Assembly: GCF_014199215.1 (NCBI RefSeq)
Contig: NZ_JACIJC010000001.1
Coordinates: 684,001-748,000, forward strand
Length of the DNA: 64,000 nucleotides
From: Sphingobium boeckii
GTDB lineage: Bacteria; Pseudomonadota; Alphaproteobacteria; Sphingomonadales; Sphingomonadaceae
Direction of reading: 5' to 3'
Shown: positions 18,433 to 27,782 of the stretch, one piece after another
Numbering within the stretch: position 1 is the stretch's first letter
How the letters are laid out: each line of letters opens with the position of its first letter
The notes under the pieces: generated by a model
Databases searched by the model: none
Told to the model about the DNA's origin: nothing
The model's input: the letters and a program-made list of their open reading frames with translations, nothing else
Position numbers and translations under genes: made by a program

Positions 18433-19521
18433 ATGGTGCAGAGCGCGACGCCCACCCCCGCACGACCAGGCATCGCGCCGTCGCCAAAGGGGCGCACTTT
18501 TCCGAACGGAAACCCCGAACTGGGATATAATCCCTCCGGCGTCCGCAACACCGACAGCGCCATACCGCTGCACCGCAGCAAGCCGGTGATCCACGATTAT
18601 GCCTGCGAAGGCCCGGCCCCGGGCAATCTTGGCTTCCGCTGGACCTATGGCTCCAACGTCGCCGCCAAGAATCGCGATCCGCGCGTGCAGGTGGTGCAAT
18701 ATAATGAAGACAGCTTCGTGCTGCGCCAGAATGTCTGCGTGCATTGGGAAGCGCCCTTCACCTATCTGCTGTTTGGCAATACGGGCGCGTTGCTCATCGA
18801 TAGCGGCGCGACCGCGCGCGGTGATCACTATCCGCTGCGCGAGACGGTTGACGCGATCATCACGCGATGGGCGCAGGCGCGTGGACGGAGCAGAATTCCC
18901 CTGACCGTCGCGCTGACATCCGGTGAGGATGTCGCGCAAAACCAGGGGCTGGTGCAGTTTGCAGGACGGCGAGATACCGTTATCGTCCCGCGGCCGCTGG
19001 AGGTGATGAAGCGTTTCTACGGCCTCGGGAAAAGCTGGCCATCGGACACGGGGAAGATCGATCTCGGCGATCGCGTGATCGATGTGATCCCGACCCCGGG
19101 CACGCACAAGGACGGTGTGAGCTTTTACGATCCCTATTGCGACTTTCTCTTCACCGGCGACCTTCTGTTTCCCGGCAAGATCAACATCGGCAACGATCGC
19201 GATTTCATCGCATCGCTTGAGCGGCTCAAGGCTTTTGCGGCCGCCCATCCCGTAAAATGGCTTCTCGGCGGTCATGTGGAAATGATGTTCGTGCCCGGAA
19301 AATACTATCCACGTTTCGCAAATTACAAACCCTATGAGCGCGTGCTGGAGATGGCGCCCGAACTGATCGACGAGGCGATCCAATATGCCCGTGAGGTGCA
19401 GGGCAGAGACATGATGCTCATCCGGCCCGATTTTGCGCTGTTCAACGGGGTCAGCCCTGATCAGCGAACGCAGGCCTGGCCCGCGGGCGTGCCCAAGATC
19501 AATCCGCCGCATCCCTTCTGA
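18433..19521 (+). CDS. Metallo-beta-lactamase-fold protein with lost HxHxDH motif
   Basis: A 362-residue MBL-fold protein. The ATG at 18433 follows GGGAG; a longer frame to 18166 would run through the operator and the opposite gene's start and is rejected. It aligns along its length with the next gene (LRQN...EAPF...FGN; TGDLLF with TGDMFY; GGHVE with GCHVE). Where the neighbour has HLHDDH this one has SGEDVA (163-168), so four of the usual ligands are Ser, Glu, Val and Ala. His in GTHKDG, Asp in FTGD and His in GGHVE remain. No signal peptide is visible. It may be a non-catalytic partner or a one-metal enzyme. First gene of a three-gene operon. Confidence 0.82.
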   Translation: MVQSATPTPARPGIAPSPKGRTFPNGNPELGYNPSGVRNTDSAIPLHRSKPVIHDYACEGPAPGNLGFRWTYGSNVAAKNRDPRVQVVQYNEDSFVLRQNVCVHWEAPFTYLLFGNTGALLIDSGATARGDHYPLRETVDAIITRWAQARGRSRIPLTVALTSGEDVAQNQGLVQFAGRRDTVIVPRPLEVMKRFYGLGKSWPSDTGKIDLGDRVIDVIPTPGTHKDGVSFYDPYCDFLFTGDLLFPGKINIGNDRDFIASLERLKAFAAAHPVKWLLGGHVEMMFVPGKYYPRFANYKPYERVLEMAPELIDEAIQYAREVQGRDMMLIRPDFALFNGVSPDQRTQAWPAGVPKINPPHPF

Positions 19522-19538
19522 CGATAAGGAGAGCTTCC

Positions 19539-20552
19539 ATGGATCGTCGTACTTTTCTGTCCTATAATGCCGCGGCAGCCGCCATTCCTCTGTCGGGCGG
19601 GATGCTTGCCGGCCTGGCTGATACGGCGTCGGCGGCGGCCCGTCCGGTGGCGGTCGATTTCAAAAGCGATCTTCCCGCGAAGGGCAGTTTCCCCAAAAAA
19701 TGGATCTGCGGCTCATCTTCTTGCATGGACAATGAGGATCCGGCGATCCAGGTCCATTGGTATAATCCGCACACCGCGATTTTGCGGCAAAACAAAGCCT
19801 ATAGTTACGAAGCACCGTTCGCCCCGCTCTATTTCGGCAATGATCGCGTATTGCTGCTCGACGAAGGTTATGTGCAGTTGCGCAACGACTATGATCTGCG
19901 CGGCGTCGTTGACCAGTGCATAGAGGATTGGTGCGCGCGCAATGGCCGTGATCCATCCAGCATGGAGTTGCTGGTGGCGTTCAGCCATCTGCATGATGAT
20001 CATTATGCCGCGACCAACCAGTTCGCGGACCGCCCCAATACGCGCTATATGGGCCTCACTCATGAGGAGATGGTCGGCTTTTGGGGGATGACCAAATTCC
20101 CCGAAGAGCGGGTGACCCTCGATCTGGGCGGCCGCGACATATTGATCTGGGGTTCGCCCGGGCATGTCGTCTCGGAATTCGCTTATTACGACAGCTACAC
20201 CCAGATTTTATATACCGGCGACATGTTCTATCGCGGGCGTTGTTACATCAGCTTCTGGGAACCCTGGTTCGACAGCATGAAGCGGCTGATCGATTTTTGC
20301 GACACCCATCCGGTGACGCATGTGATGGGTTGCCATGTGGAGATCAGCAGGGATGGCGAGGACTATGCCTATGGCATGACCTGGCAGCCCGATGAGGCAC
20401 CCGTGGAGATGACCGTGCAACAATTGCGCGAGGCCTTCGCCTTTGCGCAGACGATCACCAAGCCCGGCATCTATTTCACGGGCACCGTCTTCCTCTGCAA
20501 TCAGACACGCAGCATGACGACGATCGACAAGAACCCGTATCGTTACAGTTGA
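19539..20552 (+). CDS. Tat-exported metallo-beta-lactamase-fold hydrolase
   Basis: A 337-residue hydrolase with an intact dinuclear site: His150, His152, Asp154, His155 (SHLHDDH), then His in SPGHVVSE, Asp in YTGDMFY and His in MGCHVE. The N-terminus MDRRTFLSYNAAAAA is a twin-arginine signal ending near ASAAA, so a folded, metal-loaded enzyme would be exported to the periplasm. It lies 17 bp after its degenerate paralogue with an AAGGAG ribosome site. Substrate class (lactone, ester, amide or phosphoester) cannot be told. Confidence 0.88.
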   Translation: MDRRTFLSYNAAAAAIPLSGGMLAGLADTASAAARPVAVDFKSDLPAKGSFPKKWICGSSSCMDNEDPAIQVHWYNPHTAILRQNKAYSYEAPFAPLYFGNDRVLLLDEGYVQLRNDYDLRGVVDQCIEDWCARNGRDPSSMELLVAFSHLHDDHYAATNQFADRPNTRYMGLTHEEMVGFWGMTKFPEERVTLDLGGRDILIWGSPGHVVSEFAYYDSYTQILYTGDMFYRGRCYISFWEPWFDSMKRLIDFCDTHPVTHVMGCHVEISRDGEDYAYGMTWQPDEAPVEMTVQQLREAFAFAQTITKPGIYFTGTVFLCNQTRSMTTIDKNPYRYS

Positions 20553-20583
20553 AACGCCGCATTATCAGAGTGGGAGTGAGCGC

Positions 20584-21504
20584 ATGAAACGGTCCGTTGG
20601 TTTGCCATTGATGTTCGCCATGCTGTGCGCCGCATCCGCACCGGACCCGGCTGCACTGCGCGAACAGGCCTTCGATGTGCCGGGTTTTGCAGATTTCCTG
20701 GCGGTCGACGGTGATACGGTGTGGGCCACCAATGACGGCCGAGTCGAACAATGGTCGATCAAAGGCAAACTGGCGTCCGTTGCGGTGCCCAAGCCCTGCG
20801 GTGCGATGGCGGTGGCCTATGGCTCGCTCTGGGTCGCCAATTGCAAGGACGGCAATCTTTACCGGATCGATGTGAAGACAGCCAAGGTGCAGGCGATCAT
20901 CGCGACGGGTATCGCCAATCCCAAGGGCGAGACCAATGTCGTTGCGGGCGCTGGGTCGATTTGGGTGCCCAGCGACGGGGCGGGAAAGATTGCCCGGATA
21001 GACCCGGCAAACAACAAGATGTCGGCTGCGATCGTGGTTGATCCGGGCACCTTCTATCTGGCCTTCGGGTTTGACGCGCTATGGGCGGTCAGCAGTGACG
21101 AACAGTCTCTTCAGAAAATCGATCCGCAGACGGATACGGTGGTGAACAAGGTGAAATTGGGCAAGCAGCCCGGCTTTCTCGCTGCGGGCGAAGGCGCGGT
21201 CTGGGTGCAGGAGCAGCGCGACGGCACTGTGGCGCGGATCGATCCGCACACCGCCGCCGTGTCCGGGCGCGTCACGGTCGGAAAGACCCTGATTTATGGC
21301 GATATCGACGTGGGCGGCGGGAAGGTGTGGCTCCGCACGACGGAGGATCAGACATTTGTCGCCATCAATCCGGCATCGATGGAAATTCTCGGGCGTTTGG
21401 GCAAGCCGTCAGGCAGCGGTGCGTTGCGTTACACCGCGTCCGGCATCTGGACGTCCGCGCATGATGTGAAGACCTTATCCTGGTGGAGTGCCTCGGAAGA
21501 CTGA
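20584..21504 (+). CDS. Periplasmic beta-propeller protein (YncE/Vgb-like repeats)
   Basis: A 306-residue protein with a short signal peptide (to about residue 20) and six or seven repeats of the form GSLWVAN...GNLYRIDVKTAKV, GSIWVPS...GKIARIDPANNKM, AVWVQE...GTVARIDPHTAAV. Such NHL/PQQ-type propellers are binding or scaffold proteins; some are lyases, but no catalytic residues can be assigned here. It follows the Tat hydrolase by 31 bp and is probably the third gene of the same operon. A GC stem (about 21510-21528) follows the stop without a T-run. Confidence 0.75.
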   Translation: MKRSVGLPLMFAMLCAASAPDPAALREQAFDVPGFADFLAVDGDTVWATNDGRVEQWSIKGKLASVAVPKPCGAMAVAYGSLWVANCKDGNLYRIDVKTAKVQAIIATGIANPKGETNVVAGAGSIWVPSDGAGKIARIDPANNKMSAAIVVDPGTFYLAFGFDALWAVSSDEQSLQKIDPQTDTVVNKVKLGKQPGFLAAGEGAVWVQEQRDGTVARIDPHTAAVSGRVTVGKTLIYGDIDVGGGKVWLRTTEDQTFVAINPASMEILGRLGKPSGSGALRYTASGIWTSAHDVKTLSWWSASED

Positions 21505-21679
21505 GCGGCCCGGCCAGATTTCGGCCGGTGGATGACGAATCGGCGCACGACTCGATCCCCACGTTCGCAGCCAGGGACTTTGAACGCGCGACATGGCGAA
21601 ACCCGGTTTCATCCCTTGACGGGAAGGGCAGTTTTACGCGCTTCTGCACATTTTCGGATCATATGAGATCGGTCAGCAT

Positions 21680-21705
21680 TATTACTCTTGACGCATTATG
21701 TAATA
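21680..21705. promoter_or_regulatory. Palindromic operator upstream of hydroxylase 1 (TATTAC-N14-GTAATA)
   Basis: Perfect copy: TATTAC at 21680-21685 and GTAATA at 21700-21705. A TTGACG hexamer at 21688-21693 lies within the spacer, as in the site before the regulator gene, and is a candidate -35 element. The site is 97 bp upstream of the proposed ATG (21802). It implies that hydroxylase 1, and perhaps the TonB receptor behind it, is in the same regulon as the guanidine operon. Confidence 0.8.
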
Positions 21706-21801
21706 TCAATAGCCTGTGTCACATCGCCTAGTAGAGCGACATCACCATGGGAGAGGATCGAACACGTTGGGCCAGTCGCTGGCTTGATATGGGAGATTTC
21801 G

Positions 21802-22734
21802 ATGGATCAACCGCATGGCTATGGCGCAGGCGACTTGGGGGGGAGCACCTTCAAGGATGCCGTGTTCAATCTGGTGCCGCCCGCGACCATCGCCGTCGTG
21901 ATGCTGTTCTGGGCATTCGGTCCGGCGGAATGGATCAAGAGCCCATGGTCTATCGTGGTTGCAGGCGCGCTCACCTCGGCCTTCATCCAGGGGCTTGAAT
22001 GGGTGCATGAGCGGCACGCCGGCTGGCGCATCGACAGGCGTGAATTAGCGACGGATCTCTTCTATGTGATCCTGGGCAATACGGCGATCGGCTGGGCCAC
22101 CGCCACGCTGGCCGAGGCTCCGCTTACGGCGATGAAGCAATCGCTCGGCATCACCACCGCATGGGCAATGCAGATGCCGTTCGTGCTTCAAGTGCTGTTC
22201 GTCATTGTCCTCATCGAGTTCGGCCAATATTGGATGCACCGGCTGATGCACGGCAACGCCTTCTTCTGGGCGACCCACGCGCCGCATCATCATATCACGC
22301 AGCTTAATGCCATGAAGGGTTTCGTGGGGAATCCGGTGGAGCTTTTTCTCATCAGCCTCAGCGTGGTCGCGCTGTTCGATCTGCCGCAAGCGGCCTTATT
22401 CTGCGCTTTCAACGTGATGGGGGTGATCTCCGGTTTCGCCCACGCCAATGTGAGGTCCGATCCGCCGCGCTGGTATGCCTTCTTCTTCACCACGATCCGG
22501 CACCACAGTCTCCATCATTCGGTGGGATATGAAGACACCCGCTGCAATTACGGAAATTCGCTCATCCTGTGCGATCGGATCTTCGGCACCTATCGCGAAG
22601 GAGAAGCCTCGATCGTCGGCCAGGACGATCGCAAGAGGCTCTCCATCTGGGAGCAGACGATCTTTCCGGTCCGCCCTTTGATCGAGAAATTCAGGGAAAA
22701 AAAGCAGGCCAGATCAATGGCCGCAATCAACTGA
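21802..22734 (+). CDS. Sterol desaturase/fatty acid hydroxylase-family membrane di-iron enzyme 1
   Basis: A 310-residue integral membrane oxygenase. The His clusters that bind the two irons are visible: HRLMH (146-150), HAPHHH (159-164) and HHSLHH near 230. Several membrane segments precede and separate them. The ATG at 21802 has GGGAG six bases upstream; an upstream in-frame ATG at 21688 would start inside the operator. Members hydroxylate or desaturate C-H bonds of sterols, carotenoids or lipids; the substrate here is unknown. A paralogue lies at 27783-28787 with its own operator copy. The next gene, a TonB receptor, is 181 bp downstream. Confidence 0.85.
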   Translation: MDQPHGYGAGDLGGSTFKDAVFNLVPPATIAVVMLFWAFGPAEWIKSPWSIVVAGALTSAFIQGLEWVHERHAGWRIDRRELATDLFYVILGNTAIGWATATLAEAPLTAMKQSLGITTAWAMQMPFVLQVLFVIVLIEFGQYWMHRLMHGNAFFWATHAPHHHITQLNAMKGFVGNPVELFLISLSVVALFDLPQAALFCAFNVMGVISGFAHANVRSDPPRWYAFFFTTIRHHSLHHSVGYEDTRCNYGNSLILCDRIFGTYREGEASIVGQDDRKRLSIWEQTIFPVRPLIEKFREKKQARSMAAIN

Positions 22735-22915
22735 TTCAAGGCATCAGATATCAGGTCTCGACGAGTTCTGGAGCGTCGAGCGGCAAGCGCGTCAGCCAAT
22801 AATCCGGAAAACCGGCGGCAGGCGCAGCGCGCAATATTTTCAATAGCAGACGCTCGGGCGCTGGCAGGGACACCTCCGGCGCACGGGGGAGATTTAACCA
22901 AAAAAGGGGAAGTTC

Positions 22916-25339
22916 ATGTCACGTCGCGCGAAACTCAAATTGGGGCTTTTGTCTGCCACCATTTTTACGAATATGGTCGCGATGACACCGGCCATGGCGG
23001 AAGCGCCTGTAGAGGCCGAAGCGGAGGGCGATTCCATCATCGTCACCGGCACGCGCCGCATCACGACGATCATGGATAGCCCGATCAATATCTCCGCGGT
23101 CAGTGCCGAAGACATGGCACGCCAGCGCATTCAGGATGTGCGCGATCTTGCGGATTTCACGCCCGGCCTGACCATTTCGGACACCGGCCCCGGCACCACC
23201 GGCACGGTCGTGCTCCGTGGTCTCAGCGCCTCGGACGTGGATTCCAGCGGCAGCAATTATGACGATTCGGTCGGGGTCTATCTGGGCGAGGTTCCGCTCT
23301 ATTACGATTTCAAGCTGCTCGATATCGAACGGGTGGAAACGCTGCTCGGGCCGCAGGGTACGCTTTACGGTCTGGGCACGCTGGCCGGTGCGATCCGTTA
23401 CATTCCAAACCGCCCCGACGTCGAAAAATTCGAGGGCGAAGTCCATGGCAGCTTTTATGGCAAGAGCCACGGCAGCAAGCCTGGTTATCAGATGGACGCG
23501 GTCATCAACATTCCGATCGCCAAGGACCATATAGCGTTCCGGTCGGCCACGGGTTATTATTACGATCCCGGCTTCATCGATTATACGCTGCTGATCCAGG
23601 AGCCCGGCGTGTCGCTGCCGCAGCCGGCCGGTTCGACCACTATTTCTGACAGCTTCCGTGCGGCCAACCTTACAAGCCGCAAGGATCTGAACTTCGAAAA
23701 GACGATCACGACGCGCAATCAGTTGCTATTCCAGGTGGACGAGGATTTCTCCGCGACCGTCACCTACGCATTCCAGCAGACCAAGACCGATGGTGCCCAG
23801 TCCAATGGTGCCGGTGTTTTCGGGACGGGGAAATATGAGAATGCCAGCCGCTATATCGAACCCGTGAAACGCCGCGCGCACCTGGTCAGTCTCGAAATCA
23901 ACGCCAATGTGTTCAACATCGCCGATCTGGTGGCGACGACGGCCTATACCGACGTCAAATCGGATTCGCAGGGCGACAATACCGATCTGCTGCTCGATCT
24001 CGATTATGATTATGAGCTGTTCCCGGCCTTCTCAAGCTGGAGCGAGAGCCACACCCGGCGCAAGCAATATAATCAGGAAGTCCGCCTCGTCTCAAGCCAT
24101 GGGGGGCCGTTCAGTTGGTCGATCGGCGGCTTTTACAATGAGAATAAATATGGCAGCGACTATGCCGAACATATCCCCAATCATCCGTGGGCCGATGCCG
24201 CAACGAACCCGGATTATCTCGAATATGTCAGCTATACCCGCTCGAAGGTGACCGAACAGGCCATTTTCGGCGAAGGATCATTCCATATCACGCCGGACTG
24301 GCAGGTCACCGGCGGCGCGCGTTACTTCAAATATACCTCCACCATCGCCGGTGCGCAGACACTGCCGATCCTTGGCGATCCGCTCGACCCACGTGACCTG
24401 ACGCCACGCGGCGGCGATGCCGGCAAGAACGGAACGGTGTGGAAAATCAACAGCTCCTACAAATTCACCGATGGCCTGATGGCCTATGCGACCTACAGCA
24501 AGGGCTATCGCATCGGCGGCCCCAACAGCGTCGCGCCATGCCCCACCCCGCTGCCAAACGATCCAGATGGCGACAACATCAATAATACCCAGCTCATCTG
24601 CGCTCTGCCGAACGAGATTCAGTTCGGACCGGACAGCACCAAGAACATCGAAATCGGCATCCGCTCGCAGTTGTTCGATCGCAAGCTGAGCTTCAGTTTC
24701 AACGTCTTCCAGATCAAGTGGCAGGGGCTTCAGGTCGATTCCGCCACGCTGAACGGCATTGCCGGCATCACGGTGAACGGCGGTGGTGCCGAGTCCAAGG
24801 GCTTCGAATCGTCGTTTCAGTTGAGGCCGCTGGCCGGGCTGTCCATCCAGGGCACCTATTCCTACACCGATGCCAAGTTGACCGACGATGTACCTGGCAT
24901 CATCCCGGTCAACGATCCGCCGGGCACCTATCCCAGCGCGCCGATCACGCTGGCCGCGCTTTCGGGTGATCGCCTGCCGGGTTCGACGAAGAACAGCGGC
25001 AGCCTTGGCGCGGCCTACACCATGCCGCTGATGGCAGGTTCACTGACGGCCAACTGGACGGCGACCTATCGGGGAAGCGTTGTCACGCGGCTTGGCTGGG
25101 ATCGCGCCTATGGCGACAAGCTGCCCAGCTTTGTGATGCACCGGGCGTCGCTGAGCTATGACGCGGGTCAATACAGTGTCAGCCTGTTTGCGAACAACAT
25201 CTTCGACAAATATGCGGTCGTGTCCGTGTCCAACGACCGGTCCCGCACAGGCCTCAACGACGGCGTTCTTCTGCGCTATTATCAGAAAGCCGTCGCCAAC
25301 CCGCGCACCTTCGGCGTCGACGTGCGCTTCAAATATTGA
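22916..25339 (+). CDS. TonB-dependent outer-membrane receptor (regulon module)
   Basis: An 807-residue receptor with a signal peptide ending near AMAEA, a TonB box (DSIIVTGTRR), a plug domain (LRGLSASDVDSSGSN, LGPQGTLYGLGTLAGAIRYI) and a barrel ending in VDVRFKY. The ribosome site GGGGAAG precedes the ATG. There is no copy of the palindromic operator in the 181 bp upstream, so it is either read through from hydroxylase 1 or separately controlled. It suggests that the module acts on a solute too large for porins. Confidence 0.92.
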   Translation: MSRRAKLKLGLLSATIFTNMVAMTPAMAEAPVEAEAEGDSIIVTGTRRITTIMDSPINISAVSAEDMARQRIQDVRDLADFTPGLTISDTGPGTTGTVVLRGLSASDVDSSGSNYDDSVGVYLGEVPLYYDFKLLDIERVETLLGPQGTLYGLGTLAGAIRYIPNRPDVEKFEGEVHGSFYGKSHGSKPGYQMDAVINIPIAKDHIAFRSATGYYYDPGFIDYTLLIQEPGVSLPQPAGSTTISDSFRAANLTSRKDLNFEKTITTRNQLLFQVDEDFSATVTYAFQQTKTDGAQSNGAGVFGTGKYENASRYIEPVKRRAHLVSLEINANVFNIADLVATTAYTDVKSDSQGDNTDLLLDLDYDYELFPAFSSWSESHTRRKQYNQEVRLVSSHGGPFSWSIGGFYNENKYGSDYAEHIPNHPWADAATNPDYLEYVSYTRSKVTEQAIFGEGSFHITPDWQVTGGARYFKYTSTIAGAQTLPILGDPLDPRDLTPRGGDAGKNGTVWKINSSYKFTDGLMAYATYSKGYRIGGPNSVAPCPTPLPNDPDGDNINNTQLICALPNEIQFGPDSTKNIEIGIRSQLFDRKLSFSFNVFQIKWQGLQVDSATLNGIAGITVNGGGAESKGFESSFQLRPLAGLSIQGTYSYTDAKLTDDVPGIIPVNDPPGTYPSAPITLAALSGDRLPGSTKNSGSLGAAYTMPLMAGSLTANWTATYRGSVVTRLGWDRAYGDKLPSFVMHRASLSYDAGQYSVSLFANNIFDKYAVVSVSNDRSRTGLNDGVLLRYYQKAVANPRTFGVDVRFKY

Positions 25340-25347
25340 GGATGAGA

Positions 25348-25385
25348 GGAAAGGGCGCCGCTCCGGAAGGAAGGGCGCCCTTTCC
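25348..25385. terminator. Bidirectional stem-loop terminator between convergent genes
   Basis: Perfect 12-bp arms, GGAAAGGGCGCC (25348-25359) and GGCGCCCTTTCC (25374-25385), with a 14-base loop. It lies between the convergent TonB receptor and sulfotransferase genes. T-runs are short, so efficiency is uncertain. Confidence 0.7.
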
Positions 25386-25396
25386 ACCACTGACCG

Positions 25397-26965
25397 TCAG
25401 CGTGTTTGAATGCCTTGCGCTTCCAGCCAGGCTCGCGTTGGCTCCAATGCCTCGGCATGAGATCGCCATTTGCCGACGGCATCGGCATTGATCGGCCGTC
25501 GCACCTGCGCGGCGCTGGGCGTCGCAACGGCGGCGCTATTTTCGTGGAACGACAGGCAGGCTTCGTCCCATTCGAGGCCGCAATGCTCCAGCAGCCGCCG
25601 CGTCTGCCCTTCCTGATCGGCGACCAGCGCTTCATAGGATAGCTGAAGCACCCGCCCCGGCCAGAGGCTTTCCCACAAGGCCATCAGCCGGTCAAAGCGC
25701 GCATAGTAGCGCGCCGTATCCATCAGATCGTAGGAATAGGCATAATAAGCCGACTGGCTGGCGAATAGATTTTTGTAATTGCTCCAGACGGTATCCATCG
25801 GGTTCCGCCGCAGGCAGACGATCCGGGCGTTGGGCAAGGCCCGTGCGATATGGCCGATATAAAGGAAGTTGGCCGGCAGCTTGTCCGTGAACCGTGCCAT
25901 GCCTTGGGGGCGGTGGTGGCTGGCGCGTTCGAGATAGGCGGTGCCGATGGCGGCGGGATCGATGGTGCCGCTGGCCGCCACGGTTGCGGGGTCGATGACC
26001 ACGCGGGAGGCGGTGCCGGCCAGTTTCTTGACCGACAGCGGCACGGCCTGAAGTTCGCCCGCTGACCCGACATCGCGGTGGGATGACAGGATGCGATCGA
26101 CCAGAGTGGTGCCCGTGCGGGGCATTCCCACCACGAAAATCGGGGCCGGATCGGCATTGCCCGTCCCGGTGGCAAGCGCGCTCGCGCCGCTGCCAAACAG
26201 CGTCTCGATCGCGTCGAATATCGCGGCGTCCTGCGCGAAATCATAGCGAATCGTTTGCTTGTGCGCGGCATTGGCGACCGACAGGTGTCGAAAGGCATCG
26301 GGCGCATTCCCGATGTCTTCCAATTCCTTGGCCAGGGCATAATGAATGCGCAGCGAATCCTCGGGTCGGCGTGTTTGCGCCAATGCGGTTTGCAGTCTGG
26401 GCACATGATTGGCCTGGGCCGTTTGGCGCGAGAGGATGGCAAGCGCATAATGCACGCGCGCGTTGCCGGGGTCTGCGGCCAGGATCATCTCATAATGCGC
26501 GCGCGCCTCGGCCACCCGGCCGGTGAAGCCGCTGGCCGCCGCGAGATTGTAGCGATAATTCAGATTGCCGGGATCAGCGGCTACCGCTGCGGTGAACGGC
26601 ACGACCGATGTTTCATGGTCTCCGAGCCGGGCCAGAACGCATCCGATGGTATCGAGCGTGAGGGCATCGACGGGGGCCAGCGCCATGGCCTCACGCGCGG
26701 CCTTGGCGGCTTGCCCATCGCGCCGCAACAGGCTGAGCAGCCGTGCAAGTTGGGCCAGATGTTCCGCCCGCGGCCCGCGTTCCACCGCGGCCTCGATCAG
26801 CGGAACTGCCTTGGCGATCTGGCCCGCTTCGGCCGCGGCCATGCCCAGCAGGAAGAAGCCCATGGATTGCTCCGGGTGGGCGAGGGTAAGCGCCTTTGCA
26901 GCGGAGACCGCGGCCGGCAGATCACCACGCTTGAGCGCCGCCCTCGCTTGTGCTTCCAGCGTCAC
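25397..26965 (-). CDS. TPR-containing sulfotransferase-family protein
   Basis: About 522 residues: TPR-like repeats (about 1-240: AALKRGDLPAAVSAAKALTLAHPEQ and later copies) followed by a sulfotransferase domain (about 265-515). The PAPS 5'-phosphosulfate loop is FVVGMPRTGTTLVDRILSSH; RNPMDTVWSNYKNLF fits the 3'-phosphate motif. It would transfer sulfate from PAPS to an unknown acceptor. The start is unclear: GTG 26965 opens exactly at the first repeat, while ATG 26995 and 27037 add residues that look non-coding. It may be the last gene of an operon with hydroxylase 2. Confidence 0.82.
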   Translation of the reverse strand: MTLEAQARAALKRGDLPAAVSAAKALTLAHPEQSMGFFLLGMAAAEAGQIAKAVPLIEAAVERGPRAEHLAQLARLLSLLRRDGQAAKAAREAMALAPVDALTLDTIGCVLARLGDHETSVVPFTAAVAADPGNLNYRYNLAAASGFTGRVAEARAHYEMILAADPGNARVHYALAILSRQTAQANHVPRLQTALAQTRRPEDSLRIHYALAKELEDIGNAPDAFRHLSVANAAHKQTIRYDFAQDAAIFDAIETLFGSGASALATGTGNADPAPIFVVGMPRTGTTLVDRILSSHRDVGSAGELQAVPLSVKKLAGTASRVVIDPATVAASGTIDPAAIGTAYLERASHHRPQGMARFTDKLPANFLYIGHIARALPNARIVCLRRNPMDTVWSNYKNLFASQSAYYAYSYDLMDTARYYARFDRLMALWESLWPGRVLQLSYEALVADQEGQTRRLLEHCGLEWDEACLSFHENSAAVATPSAAQVRRPINADAVGKWRSHAEALEPTRAWLEAQGIQTR

Positions 26966-27052
26966 GCAATGCCCGCGGTGAGGTGGACCACGCATGTCGC
27001 TGTGAGAGAGACGATTTCGCGCAAAAATGTCTCCCATGCGCGACAGCGCCGA

Positions 27053-27655
27053 TTATGAGCCCAGCAAGCTCTTTTTGAACAGCGCCTTGATCCACCTGGC
27101 TTCGAAAATGCGTCCCACGCCATAGAGCGTGGCAAAGATCGCTGCAAAGACATAGGCGGGTGTGGGAGAGGGTTTCTTGTCCTCGTCCTTATCCTTGTCT
27201 TTCTTTTTGGGCTTGTCGGGTGCGGGCGCGCCGAGGGCTTTGTCGATCGGGTTCATGGGCAGTTCCGCTTTCTTCTTTTCGGGCTTTTTCTTCGCGGCTT
27301 CTGTGGAGGGTTTTTCCAGATTGCCGATGGCGATGGTCAGTTGCGCGAAGCCCAGAAACAGCAAGGGTGCCAGAAAGCAGAACAGCAATCCCCGGCTGAT
27401 CAGATCATAGCGCATCACAGGCCCGGCCTCGCCCTTGTCGATCTGCAGTACACCTCCGTCGAAAATGGCCATCTTGTCCTGCGCCGCCTGGTCTTTCTTG
27501 CTGAAGGTCAGCGTGTCGTCCGTCCGTTCGTGATGGGTGTTCCTCTCGCGAAACAGAGGGTCGAGCCGCGCGAAGGCGTCATCGCCCGATTGCCCGGGTG
27601 CCAGCGCCAGGCTGCCCCTGACATGCCAGATCCAGTCGATGAAACGCAGGTTCAC
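27053..27655 (-). CDS. Unknown small membrane protein with Lys-rich linker
   Basis: A 200-residue protein I do not recognise. The GTG at 27655 is supported by AAGGAG seven bases upstream. A cytoplasmic-looking N-terminal domain (FIDWIWHVRGSLAL opening) is followed by a hydrophobic segment (about 87-109), a highly charged Lys/Asp/Pro linker (about 115-165) and a second short hydrophobic segment (AYVFAAIFATLYGVG). It lies between hydroxylase 2 and the sulfotransferase on the same strand, so it may belong to the regulon. No function assigned. Confidence 0.7.
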   Translation of the reverse strand: MNLRFIDWIWHVRGSLALAPGQSGDDAFARLDPLFRERNTHHERTDDTLTFSKKDQAAQDKMAIFDGGVLQIDKGEAGPVMRYDLISRGLLFCFLAPLLFLGFAQLTIAIGNLEKPSTEAAKKKPEKKKAELPMNPIDKALGAPAPDKPKKKDKDKDEDKKPSPTPAYVFAAIFATLYGVGRIFEARWIKALFKKSLLGS

Positions 27656-27782
27656 AGGATCTCCTTCGAAGAGAGATTTTCGAGGCCGCACTGGACGGCA
27701 AGGCCTAAGCCGGCGCACTGACGGCGACCCCGTTCAGGGCAGGGAGTATGAGGAAAGGGCGGGTGTGCGACCGGCGATGGCC

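Noticed and set aside
22735-22915. A fifth operator upstream of the second TonB receptor
   Set aside because: Only scattered AT-rich bits (CAATATTTTCAATAG) are present; no TATTAC/GTAATA pair at 14 bp.
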